NCBI RefSeq assembly: GCF_003992315.1
Contig: NZ_RQVE01000017.1
Coordinates: 1-34,409 of the forward strand
DNA length: 34,409 nt
Source: Veillonella sp. 3891
GTDB taxonomy: Bacteria; Bacillota; Negativicutes; Veillonellales; Veillonellaceae
Direction: 5' to 3'
Positions 26,901-33,649 of this stretch are shown here, in pieces. Position numbers and translations under genes: made by a program. Below the pieces are notes generated by a model. That model was not told the DNA's origin. It ran no database searches and saw nothing but the letters and a program-made list of their open reading frames with translations. Position 1 is the first letter of the stretch, and every line of letters begins with the position of its first letter.

Positions 26901-28219
26901 CTTCTATTAAAGTGCGTGGTAAATTACCTTTAAGTGCATTGGTAACCAATGAATATGTGTCTAATGATGCGAGTAAGCAATTTGATGTTTATGTGGATAT
27001 GAATGAAGCAAACTTGTCAGTACTTCCATTGATGTTTAAAGAGGTACAGTCTGGAGAAGGGGCTATTCGTGGTATTGTTCATGTAACAGGAAACTCTGCA
27101 AATGTATTAGCTGATGGTACGATAGAATTAGCGAACGGATCTATGCAGCTCAAATCCTTAAAGAAACCATTGACGCAATTAAAGGGACAGCTATTATTCC
27201 GTGGTAATCATGTTGATATTACAGGAAGTACTACCATGGGGAAAGGTAATGCTGGCGTATCTGGAAATATAGGATGGACAGGTTCTCGAATTACTTCTTA
27301 TGATGGTGCATTACAAATGAAAGGTATAGAAATTGGTCATGAATTTTATACCGGCCCATTGGAAGGCGAATTGTATATGATCAATAGAAATGATTTGCCA
27401 ACCTTAGTAGGCGTCATCAACCTTCATGATGTGGTAGGATCTATACCTTTATCCTTTAGTAGTTCAGAGACATCGATTCCATTGGGACTAGATGTAACTA
27501 TCAATGCTAAAAACAATGTGAGATTATATAATCCATTGCTTTATGATATGTACTTACAAGGGCAGGTAAAATTTGAAGGTACCTTAGGAGAACCAAAGGC
27601 AAGCGGCAAGTTATCTGTGAATAAAGGGCATGTAAAATATTTGAAAAATCGCTTTAAAATTACTGAAGGGCAAGCTAAGTTTGTCACAGGTAGTGTGATT
27701 CCTGAACTGAATGTACGAAGTATGGCGAATGTAAAGAACTATCGTGTATCCTTGCAAGCAGAAGGACCTGCTACACAGATGAGATTAAAACTGACTTCGG
27801 AACCTAATTTATCGGAACGTCAAATTATTTCTTTGTTGACTTTTGGACGTAATGTAGGTAATGCCAGTGGTGTTACATCGGATGATGCGAATGCATTGCT
27901 TACCTCTAGTTTACAGTCCTTGGCTTTTGGGTATATTGAAGATGTGTTGCAAGATACATTGGGCTTAGATTTGGTGAATATTACTACAGGCTCTTTGGAT
28001 GGAAAAGACTCTCGTGATTTCCAAGAGAAAAATAACTTTAATGTGACCATAGGTAAATATGTAGTTCCAGATTTGATGGTTACCTTAACTAGAGGGCTAA
28101 AAAACGATCATGTATCATATGGTTTTCAGTATGATATCAATCGTAATGTCAGTGCTACAGGGTGGTTTAATAATGAAAATAAACGCTATTTAGGGGCGCA
28201 GTGGCGCTATCGATTCTAA
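23939..28219 (+). CDS. tamB: Translocation and assembly module protein TamB (AsmA-like, DUF490)
   Basis: A 1426-residue envelope-spanning protein. An N-terminal signal anchor (WLLGIVLSGCVAGVGFGL) is followed by AsmA-like sequence (FHIGWDGSVQMKDLSV) and a very long beta-taco of repeated strands such as GTITAEALLTGPVSNVKASGDV and LEGSLENPTGTVTIAG. The conserved TamB C-terminal domain is at about 1200-1426, with LYNPLLYDMYLQGQVKFEGTLGEPKASGKLSVNKG and SEPNLSERQIISLLTFGR, ending in aromatic WRYRF. Family members carry phospholipids along a hydrophobic groove between membranes and help build the outer membrane. No tamA neighbour is present; in diderm Firmicutes BamA is the likely partner. It sits in one transcript with mlaEFD and tolC, so two lipid-bridge systems are co-expressed. 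Confidence 0.92.
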   Translation: MKGKHWLLGIVLSGCVAGVGFGLQPLSETYVGPYVQEQLHTALNGTVSYSSFHIGWDGSVQMKDLSVEDAKGQSVLTADALTVSIQWLKVLQYPFGQISPDALVGTITVSSPHVNVVQDETGQWNILQLVKERDSEEPSQFSGLLRVENGTISLFLPQATPLLLSDVNGTVLGDGGHMLEGVVDAQLGKDHIHSNIQWALDDSGNRSFYVETPHLDIAPIINRISLPTAVSPISGELTDVALTVTQRGGFWYGEGGLSFQNVGTTLQGYRLTSGKGTLQIHGDVLFLDGIEANVNDEHLRVSGTVHHVFDEDPTLHVNVGLKEWNLASFGQLPLTGTITAEALLTGPVSNVKASGDVEVRDLAYEGITVNRGKAHLSYGDQVIHVGDAELSTQGGTVTGTGSYHIDTKDFFAQLNLQNVSLYGLPLGGQSSVQGSVSGDLTVEGQGGAISNVVGSVRGRQIGYKSILVDTLDASVSWDGTQLVVPYMNGNWSRGTFTGSGRLGNGTFGLSLYGTHIGLEQFNGWSPKPLGGTVSMEANLQGSLENPTGTVTIAGDTLSYGVTQFDRMFVKANIEDKKLHILDGDLEYKKSIYDVRGTINLDGGQDVDIKGSAKDVRIEDILPNFTDIPMTGWIYTDVHIEGTLQRPKVNGYVKAWDGSIYGKLFESIEGYYAYKDGHLHLPRLDITSYGSSIVVDGDIQNKQLDINFVGDAVPIEPFIRDAGLNMVGYVGAEGHLGGTVDAPIFEGVVQSDVMQVKDTTLHDITGAVYITPKVVHLQELTFTGSGTSQYEVKGGVQLDESKRLFGYVRVRDGELQQLLALSNANVPDVNGKLQATIDLGGTSDSPRLDVKGSLENTTIRDEVVGTATLDVGYGGRTIDIRTFNLPIKEGLIAGKGKADLDGITDIQLVASKVPVGTILPLVTSDINGQGNWNFIINVQGPTKSPKVEFSSEIEQAVINGISLDQLSILGNMEDQVVSIQQGMIKKADSSIKVRGKLPLSALVTNEYVSNDASKQFDVYVDMNEANLSVLPLMFKEVQSGEGAIRGIVHVTGNSANVLADGTIELANGSMQLKSLKKPLTQLKGQLLFRGNHVDITGSTTMGKGNAGVSGNIGWTGSRITSYDGALQMKGIEIGHEFYTGPLEGELYMINRNDLPTLVGVINLHDVVGSIPLSFSSSETSIPLGLDVTINAKNNVRLYNPLLYDMYLQGQVKFEGTLGEPKASGKLSVNKGHVKYLKNRFKITEGQAKFVTGSVIPELNVRSMANVKNYRVSLQAEGPATQMRLKLTSEPNLSERQIISLLTFGRNVGNASGVTSDDANALLTSSLQSLAFGYIEDVLQDTLGLDLVNITTGSLDGKDSRDFQEKNNFNVTIGKYVVPDLMVTLTRGLKNDHVSYGFQYDINRNVSATGWFNNENKRYLGAQWRYRF

Positions 28220-28232
28220 AGGAGGTGAAGGT

Positions 28233-28868
28233 ATGCTTAATGATTATATTGCCAGTGTGGATAAAATTGAATTATTGTCATGGGAAGAAGAACAACAGCT
28301 TTGGAAATCCTATGAAGAACATGAAGATATGCAGGCTCGCATGACGATCATAGAGCATTACCAACCATTAGTATTGAAAGAAGCCAATGTATATCAATCC
28401 TCTAAGATAGATATGATGGATTGCATTCAAGAGGGCACGATTGGCCTAATTGAGGCAGTAGAGCGCTATGACTCCCAAAAAGGAGTAGCTTTTTCCCTCT
28501 ATGCAGTGCATCGTATTCGTGGACGCATATTAGACTATCTTCGCAAAGAAGGTAAGGAAGGCATTGTGTTACAAACTGAATCAGAAGATGGAGAAACTTG
28601 GTGGGAACAACTGCCTGCAGAGGGACCTTCTACAGAAATTGTTTGCGAGGAACGCATGTATGGGGATATGGTAACCTCTGCCATGAAACAGTTGCCTTTA
28701 GCGGAGCAACATGTAGTGGAAGAAGTGTATTACAAAGATCACAGTGTAGCATCTATTGCAGACACAATGGAGTGCAGTCATAGTTATATTCATCGATTGC
28801 GAAGAAAAGGATTAGCCCGGCTCAAAGGTTTGTTAGAAACGGCTAAAGAGACATGGGATAAAAGTTGA
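28233..28868 (+). CDS. Small sigma-70 family RNA polymerase sigma factor
   Basis: A 211-residue sigma factor. Region 2 lies at about residues 35-105, with the core-binding and -10 recognition text MDCIQEGTIGLIEAVERYDSQKGVAFSLYAVHRIRGRILDYLRK. Region 4 lies at about 150-200, with a helix-turn-helix VASIADTMECSHSYIHRLRRKGLARLK for -35 contact. The part between is short and acidic (GETWWEQLPAEGPSTE), so region 3 seems reduced. It is larger than a typical ECF factor and resembles the FliA/sporulation type, though I cannot name the subgroup. It starts 13 bases after tamB, behind AAAGGAGGTGA, one of the best ribosome sites in the window. No anti-sigma gene is next to it. Placement implies co-expression with the envelope operon; its targets are unknown. 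Confidence 0.85.
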   Translation: MLNDYIASVDKIELLSWEEEQQLWKSYEEHEDMQARMTIIEHYQPLVLKEANVYQSSKIDMMDCIQEGTIGLIEAVERYDSQKGVAFSLYAVHRIRGRILDYLRKEGKEGIVLQTESEDGETWWEQLPAEGPSTEIVCEERMYGDMVTSAMKQLPLAEQHVVEEVYYKDHSVASIADTMECSHSYIHRLRRKGLARLKGLLETAKETWDKS

Positions 28869-28900
28869 TTCTATTGTTCAAGTCTTAAGAGTATATACAT

Positions 28901-28954
28901 AGTACTACTCAATGGCCAGTTCTCGGACAGGGTGCAGAGAGTAGTACTTTTTTA
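28901..28954 (+). terminator. Terminator of the mla-tolC-tamB-sigma operon
   Basis: AGTACTACTC (28901-28910) pairs with GAGTAGTACT (28939-28948) around a 28-base loop, followed by TTTTTTAT. Confidence 0.85.
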
Positions 28955-28984
28955 TAGGGAATTAATTACATCGAAAAAAATCGC

Positions 28985-29013
28985 TTGACAGATATATAGT
29001 TTGGAGTTACTAT
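28985..29013 (+). promoter_or_regulatory. thrS promoter
   Basis: TTGACA (28985-28990), 17 bases, TACTAT (29008-29013). Transcription would start at about 29020, at the head of the T-box leader. Confidence 0.7.
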
Positions 29014-29039
29014 ATTTGTATTATACATATAGAACAGTG

Positions 29040-29272
29040 ATGCGAAGGACATGACCCTAACCATCTATACTTTCAGAGAAAGATACCTTGGCTGTGAGTA
29101 TCTAGTGTAGACTTAGACGTTACCACCTTCAAACTGGTTTGGTGAAGGCTTAGCTTGTAATCAAATCCGTGTGGACCCGTTATCGTCCGTAAGAGTGAGT
29201 CCTATCAATAGGGACTAACTAGGGTGGAACCGCGAAGATCTTCGTCCCTTGTGTGGGAGAAGGTCTTTTTTT
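29040..29272 (+). promoter_or_regulatory. T-box riboswitch, threonine-specific
   Basis: The conserved T-box AGGGTGGAACCGCG is at 29221-29234. Stem I is closed by GAAGG (29044-29048) with CCTTC (29126-29130). The unpaired 3' side carries ACC (29122-29124) followed by A, a threonine codon in the specifier position. A terminator stem, AGATCTTC (29236-29243) plus TCCC with GGGA plus GAAGGTCT (to 29266), runs into TTTTTT. Uncharged tRNA-Thr should stabilise the antiterminator and turn thrS on. The specifier is my reading of the fold; the T-box itself is certain. Confidence 0.93.
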
Positions 29273-29333
29273 GTTGGTAAAAAGTATTGCCATCCCCAAT
29301 GGCATAGTAGTATTAGACCTAGGGAGGTAACCT

Positions 29334-31244
29334 ATGAGTGAAGTAAATATCATTTTACCTGATGGAAGTTCTAAAGCTTTTGCAGCTGGAACTACATTGG
29401 GTGAAGCAGTAAAACAACTATCAAACAGCTTAGCAAAAAAAGTACTAGCCGCTGATGTAAATGGAGAATTAACAGACCTTCGTGAAGTATTGGTGGAAGG
29501 TTCTAAGGTAAGCTTTTTAACATTTGCAGAAGATGGTGGTAAACATGCATTCCGTCATACTGCATCTCATGTGATGGCGCAAGCAGTAAAACGTTTGTGG
29601 CCTGATGCGCAATTGGCCATTGGACCAGCTATCGAGAACGGTTTCTACTATGACATCGATATGGAACATAAATTAGTGCCAGAAGATTTACCGAAAATCG
29701 AAGCGGAAATGAGCCGTATTGTAAAAGAAAACTTACCTATCGAAAAAGTATTGATGGAACGCCAAGAGGCACTAGATTTCTTCGCAGCTAAACATGAAAA
29801 TTATAAAGTAGAGTTAATCAATGATTTGCCTGCTGATGCAGTGATTTCTGCGTACAAACAAGGTGAGTTCACTGACCTTTGCGCAGGTCCACACTTAGCA
29901 AGCACTGGTAAAGTAAAGGCTTTCAAATTACAAAGTATTGCAGGTGCATACTGGCGTGGCGATGAAAAAAATAAAATGTTGCAACGTATTTATGGTACTG
30001 CTTTTGAAAAGAAAGAAGAACTAGAGGAATACTTACACTTATTAGAAGAAGCAGCTCGTCGTGATCATCGTAAATTAGGCAAAGAGCTTGGCTTATTCGT
30101 TATCAAAGAAGAAGGACCAGGATTCCCATTCTTCTTGCCAAAAGGTATGGCAGTACGAAATGCCTTAGAAGATTTCTGGCGTGAAGTACATCATGACTAT
30201 GATTATGAAGAGGTTCGTACTCCAATTATTTTGAGCCAACATTTGTGGGAAACATCTGGTCACTGGTTCCATTACCGTGAAAATATGTACACTACACAAA
30301 TTGATGACGCAGAATATGCAATCAAACCAATGAACTGCCCAGGTGGTATCTTGGTATATGCAAATGAAATGCATTCCTACCGTGATTTGCCAATTCGTAT
30401 GGCAGAACTTGGTTTAGTACATCGCCATGAATTGAGCGGTGCTTTGCATGGTCTATTCCGTGTACGTAGCTTTACACAAGATGATGCGCATGTATTCATG
30501 ACACCATCTCAAATTAAAGAAGAGTTAATGAGCGTTATCGATCTATTCGGTCGTATCTACTCTCAATTCGGGTTGTCCTATCATGTAGAATTGAGTACAA
30601 AACCTGAAGGCGCTATCGGCGACGATGCGATTTGGGAATTGGCAACTGAAGCATTGCGTGAAGCGATCGAAGCAAAAGGTATCCCATACCGTATCAACGA
30701 AGGTGATGGTGCGTTCTATGGTCCTAAATTAGACTTCCATATTCGTGACTCCATCGGCCGTACATGGCAATGTGGAACTATCCAATTGGATATGAATTTG
30801 CCAGAACGTTTCAACTTGGAATACATCGCAGAAGATGGTCAAAAACATCGTCCAATTATGATTCACCGTGCATGCTTCGGTTCCATGGAACGTTTCATAG
30901 GTATCTTGATTGAACACTTTGCAGGAGCATTCCCAACTTGGATGGCACCAGTACAAGTGAAAATCCTTCCAATCAGTGAAAAACATGTAGAATATGCTGA
31001 AAAATTGCGTAAAGCATTTAAAGATGCTTATGTGCGTGTGGAACTAGATGATCGTAGCGAAAAAATTGGTTACAAAATCCGTCAAGCACAAATGGAAAAA
31101 GTATCCTACATGCTTGTGGTGGGTGACAAAGAAGTGGAAGAAGGAAAAGTGGCAGTTCGTAAACGTGGCGTAGGTGAACAAGGGGCAATTCCTTGGGAAG
31201 AATTCTTAGCCAATATCCAACAAGAAATTAAAGATCGTGCATAA
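29334..31244 (+). CDS. thrS: Threonyl-tRNA synthetase
   Basis: Charges tRNA-Thr and edits mischarged serine. The 636-residue enzyme has an N-terminal TGS domain (residues 1-62), the editing domain with HTASHVMAQAV and CAGPHLASTG, and a class II core: the zinc-cysteine in MNCPGGI, motif 2 HRHELSGALHGLFRVRSFTQDDAH, and motif 3 with IMIHRACFGSMERFIGILIEHFAG. The C-terminal anticodon domain starts at WMAPVQVKILPI. GGGAGG precedes the ATG. It is transcribed alone under the T-box leader, in contrast to lysS and serS in this window, which have none. Confidence 0.96.
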   Translation: MSEVNIILPDGSSKAFAAGTTLGEAVKQLSNSLAKKVLAADVNGELTDLREVLVEGSKVSFLTFAEDGGKHAFRHTASHVMAQAVKRLWPDAQLAIGPAIENGFYYDIDMEHKLVPEDLPKIEAEMSRIVKENLPIEKVLMERQEALDFFAAKHENYKVELINDLPADAVISAYKQGEFTDLCAGPHLASTGKVKAFKLQSIAGAYWRGDEKNKMLQRIYGTAFEKKEELEEYLHLLEEAARRDHRKLGKELGLFVIKEEGPGFPFFLPKGMAVRNALEDFWREVHHDYDYEEVRTPIILSQHLWETSGHWFHYRENMYTTQIDDAEYAIKPMNCPGGILVYANEMHSYRDLPIRMAELGLVHRHELSGALHGLFRVRSFTQDDAHVFMTPSQIKEELMSVIDLFGRIYSQFGLSYHVELSTKPEGAIGDDAIWELATEALREAIEAKGIPYRINEGDGAFYGPKLDFHIRDSIGRTWQCGTIQLDMNLPERFNLEYIAEDGQKHRPIMIHRACFGSMERFIGILIEHFAGAFPTWMAPVQVKILPISEKHVEYAEKLRKAFKDAYVRVELDDRSEKIGYKIRQAQMEKVSYMLVVGDKEVEEGKVAVRKRGVGEQGAIPWEEFLANIQQEIKDRA

Positions 31245-31287
31245 TATTAGTAATCCATAAGATATCTAAAAGTATTTGGAGTGTTAA

Positions 31288-31319
31288 CGGCGATACTTGT
31301 TCTAATACAAGTATTGCCG
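31288..31319 (+). other. Strong hairpin downstream of thrS, not a terminator
   Basis: CGGCGATACTTGT (31288-31300) pairs with ACAAGTATTGCCG (31307-31319) over 13 pairs with one G-T. No T-run follows. ATACAAGTATTG recurs at 31305-31316 and 31358-31369. A further palindrome, ATCCTA-CT-TAGGAT, lies at 31337-31350. The stretch 31245-31380 has no coding frame I can support; a structured 3' region or a small RNA is possible. Confidence 0.5.
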
Positions 31320-31380
31320 ATAGATTCAAGAGTGTAATCCTACTTAGGATATGTACGATACAAGTATTGTGTATACATAG

Positions 31381-31414
31381 GAAAAGCATCTTCACAAGAA
31401 GATGCTTTTCGTCT
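31381..31414 (+). terminator. thrS terminator
   Basis: A perfect 13-pair stem (31381-31393 with 31398-31410) on an ACAA loop, with A and T ends on both sides and GTCTT after it. Confidence 0.8.
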
Positions 31415-31420
31415 TATAAT
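31391..31420 (+). promoter_or_regulatory. Promoter of the 52-residue gene, inside the thrS terminator
   Basis: TTCACA (31391-31396), 18 bases, TATAAT (31415-31420). The -35 spans the loop of the terminator hairpin. Confidence 0.45.
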
Positions 31421-31479
31421 AGGGGCAGAAAGAAATTTGTCTTTCCTTTTCTAGTATTCCGAGTAGAGGTGATGGAATC

Positions 31480-31638
31480 ATGATTACATTCGATGATGCG
31501 GAAAAACAAAAATTAAGTCCAGAGGATTTGAAAAAGCTGAAAAAGCATAATGATATCAATGAATGGCCTTGCCCGTTAACAGATGATATGAAACAACAAA
31601 TGCATGATAGCTTTAAAGTAGTGCCTAAAAAGAAATAA
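31480..31638 (+). CDS. Small hydrophilic protein, 52 residues, unknown function
   Basis: The frame runs from ATG 31480 to TAA 31636-31638 and is preceded by AGAGGTGAT, an eight-base match to the 16S anti-Shine-Dalgarno sequence. A plausible promoter and a strong terminator frame it, which makes a short real gene likely. The product is charged and helical (EKQKLSPEDLKKLKKHND), contains one Trp-Pro-Cys (NEWPCPLTDDM) and ends in KKK. I see no signal peptide and no membrane segment. I do not recognise a family. The nearby ATG at 31472 stops after three codons, so 31480 is the start. Confidence 0.7.
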   Translation: MITFDDAEKQKLSPEDLKKLKKHNDINEWPCPLTDDMKQQMHDSFKVVPKKK

Positions 31639-31639
31639 G

Positions 31640-31684
31640 AAAAACCGTAGCTACCGATGATGAGGTTCGCTACGGTTTTTTATG
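31640..31684 (+). terminator. Terminator of the 52-residue gene
   Basis: AAAAACCGTAGC (31640-31651) pairs with GCTACGGTTTTT (31669-31680), and Ts follow. Confidence 0.9.
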
Positions 31685-31688
31685 TATC

Positions 31689-31721
31689 AAAAAGAACCGT
31701 CAACTCGTTGGTGACGGTTCT
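31689..31721 (-). terminator. Terminator of the SIMPL gene (minus)
   Basis: AGAACCGTCA (31693-31702) pairs with TGACGGTTCT (31712-31721). On the minus strand five Ts follow (31693-31689). It sits 12 bases from the oppositely directed terminator at 31640-31680. No other gene lies in 31722-31842. Confidence 0.8.
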
Positions 31722-31842
31722 CTTATGTGGTGCTGTTGGATTGTGACTAATGTTTACAACATCTATCAATAGTGTGTTAGTAAATGTGTATACCAATGTA
31801 CATATTTGTTTGATTATATTTCCGTATAGATGTGTATATATC

Positions 31843-32562
31843 TTATTGTAAATAGAATACTACACTTGCTGTTTTATTAGCAGACATATCACCATTTTCT
31901 ACAGGCGTGGAAGTAGATATATCTGCAGATTTTACAGCCAACATAGCATATCGTGGATTTACTTCCATCGTATGAGTTCGAGTAGTTCCTAAGCTAATCG
32001 ATTTTACAGGGCCTACAGTATGGCCTAAAGCGCGAGCGATAACTTCCGCTTGGTGGCGTGCATCGCTAATGGCAAAGGTAGATAATTGATCTTCTATCTC
32101 TTGCGATACATCGGTTTGGAAGGTAAGGGAATTAATATCAGAAGCACCACTAGTGATAGCAGCATCGATAGCTTTTCCAATTGAGGATGTATCATATACT
32201 CTAACAACGACAGTGTTATTTACATTATAACCATTTAATTTTGAGTTTCCATCGATATAATCGTAATTAGGATTGATGGTAATGTTAGATGTTTGAATAT
32301 TATTTCTAGAAACTCCTACATGTTGTAAAGAGGAGATGAGTTTAGACATAACAGCATCATTTTGTGCTTTGGCAGCTTGTACGGAGGTGTTTTTGTTGGA
32401 TACCCCTAAATTAAGAAGTGCATAGGATGGCGCCACTTGGCGAACGGCTTGGCCAGTAACGGAAATTTCACCTGGCGTCATATCTGCTGCCATAGATCCG
32501 ATTGTAGCAGATGCCATGAATGCACCGATAGTGAAGGCTTTCAAAAGAAATGAATGTTTCAT
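31843..32562 (-). CDS. Exported SIMPL-domain (DUF541) protein
   Basis: A 239-residue periplasmic or surface protein of the SIMPL family (oxidative-stress and BP26-like proteins that form channel-like oligomers in other bacteria). Signal peptide MKHSFLLKAFTIGAFMASATIGSMAA, then GEISVTGQAVRQVAPSYALLNLGV, typical for the family start, KLISSLQHVGVSRNNIQTSNITINPNYDY, GYNVNNTVVVRV, and DARHQAEVIARALGHTVGPVKSI near the C-terminal half. I start at ATG 32562, with AGGAAG on the minus strand; the open frame beyond it (to 32664) gives no signal peptide. It diverges from the nitroreductase gene and has its own terminator. The precise role of SIMPL proteins is not established. Confidence 0.88.
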   Translation of the reverse strand: MKHSFLLKAFTIGAFMASATIGSMAADMTPGEISVTGQAVRQVAPSYALLNLGVSNKNTSVQAAKAQNDAVMSKLISSLQHVGVSRNNIQTSNITINPNYDYIDGNSKLNGYNVNNTVVVRVYDTSSIGKAIDAAITSGASDINSLTFQTDVSQEIEDQLSTFAISDARHQAEVIARALGHTVGPVKSISLGTTRTHTMEVNPRYAMLAVKSADISTSTPVENGDMSANKTASVVFYLQ

Positions 32563-32581
32563 AGGTTCTTCCTTTCTATGT

Positions 32582-32640
32582 GGTGTACATATTGACAAAT
32601 AAAAAATGAGTGCCCTACAATAATATAGACGCAGTACACC
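32582..32640. promoter_or_regulatory. Divergent control region with inverted repeats around a promoter
   Basis: GGTGTAC (32582-32588) and GTACACC (32634-32640) are exact inverted copies on either side of a plus-strand promoter for the nitroreductase: TTGACA (32592-32597), 18 bases, TACAAT (32616-32621). A minus-strand TATAAT for the SIMPL gene is at 32656-32651. The repeats could be bound by one regulator looping the promoter. Confidence 0.45.
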
Positions 32641-32701
32641 TTGTATTGTTATTATACTACACAATCTATATGAAAGTATGATGAAAGTTAGGAGTGAAAT
32701 T

Positions 32702-33442
32702 ATGAACCCTATTGATATTATGTTAGATCATAAAAGTATTCGCCAATATAAACCGATGCGTGTATCTCCGCAACATTTGAGTATTTTACTAGATGTAGCG
32801 AAGCGGACTGCTACCAGTATGGGTATGCAAACGTTCAGTATCATCCGTATTGTGAACCCAGAAATAAAAGCGGCCATTGCAGAGGTGTGTAAACAAGACT
32901 ATGTGAAAGATATGCCTGAACTATTTATATTTGTAGTAGATGCGTATCGTAATGCACAGATTATGAAAGAAAAAGGTCTAGATTTGGATACGGCAAGTGA
33001 TACAGATCGATTTTTTCAAGGTTGGACAGATGCCTGTCTTGCAGCACAAAATATGGTGACTGCAGCAGAACTGGCAGGATATGGTACAGTATATTTAGGC
33101 AGTGTGCTAAATGATGCAGAAAAAATAATCGAAATTTTGAAATTGCCTGAATTAACATTCCCGGTGGTAGGACTTGGCTTAGGTATGGCAGATCAGAAAC
33201 CGGCGTTGAAACCACGCATGCCAAGAGAGGCAAATGTGTTTGATGATGCGTACAGCACATTTGATAACTACCATGAATTGTTGGAAGATTACGACGAAGA
33301 GATGAACCAATACTACGACCTTCGCAGTCCAAATTACCCATTGCCTAAATTTACAGACCAAGTAGTGGGTCGATTGAAAATGAAAGATGAGAAGAGAAGT
33401 GCGTTGATTAGAATAGCGGAAAAACAAGGGTTTCACTTTTGA
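32702..33442 (+). CDS. Nitroreductase-family flavoprotein
   Basis: A 246-residue FMN-dependent NAD(P)H oxidoreductase of the NfsA/Frp group. FMN-contact text is visible: the N-terminal HKSIRQYK, SMGMQTFSIIRI, GWTDACLAAQNMVTAAELAGYGTVYLG and FPVVGLGLGMADQKPALKPRMP. The C-terminal part (DEEMNQYYDLRS) fits the excursion domain of the NfsA group. I start at ATG 32702, eight bases after AGGAG; an upstream in-frame ATG at 32678 lacks a ribosome site. Substrates of the family range from nitroaromatics to flavins, quinones and disulfides, and cannot be read from sequence. In an anaerobe with an SOD-like pseudoenzyme and a SIMPL protein, a redox-stress role is a reasonable inference. Confidence 0.88.
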   Translation: MNPIDIMLDHKSIRQYKPMRVSPQHLSILLDVAKRTATSMGMQTFSIIRIVNPEIKAAIAEVCKQDYVKDMPELFIFVVDAYRNAQIMKEKGLDLDTASDTDRFFQGWTDACLAAQNMVTAAELAGYGTVYLGSVLNDAEKIIEILKLPELTFPVVGLGLGMADQKPALKPRMPREANVFDDAYSTFDNYHELLEDYDEEMNQYYDLRSPNYPLPKFTDQVVGRLKMKDEKRSALIRIAEKQGFHF

Positions 33443-33507
33443 TACTATTCTGCCTTGTGGCGTTTTTGCGATGTAGTGAAAGAAAAGACCGCAATACACC
33501 TTCTCAG

Positions 33508-33526
33508 AAACGGTATTTCATAATGT
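33508..33526 (+). repeat. Copy 1 of a 19-base motif
   Basis: AAACGGTATTTCATAATGT here differs by one base from AAACGGTATTACATAATGT at 33606-33624, the latter lying at the tip of the long hairpin. Confidence 0.6.
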
Positions 33527-33582
33527 ATCGTCATTTGTAATGCTATGTAGCCTGTGGCTAATTAAACTTAATAAGATAAATT

Positions 33583-33649
33583 GAAGAGCACGGTATACTC
33601 CTCACAAACGGTATTACATAATGTTTGTTCGGAGCACACCGTGCTCTTC
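33583..33649 (+). repeat. 67-base three-tier hairpin
   Basis: Outer stem GAAGAGCACGGT (33583-33594) with ACCGTGCTCTTC (33638-33649), 12 pairs; middle CTCC (33598-33601) with GGAG (33631-33634); inner ACAAAC (33604-33609) with GTTTGT (33623-33628), with a short ATTA/TAAT pair in the loop. Only a weak T-rich tail (TTGTATATG) follows. It resembles a REP/MITE-like folded element rather than a plain terminator, though it could end nitroreductase transcripts. Confidence 0.65.

Noticed and set aside
31288-31319. Second thrS terminator
   Set aside because: The stem is strong, but no T-run follows.
33179-33499. Minus-strand frame overlapping the nitroreductase end
   Set aside because: It is antisense to a clear gene, has no ribosome site and shows no family features.
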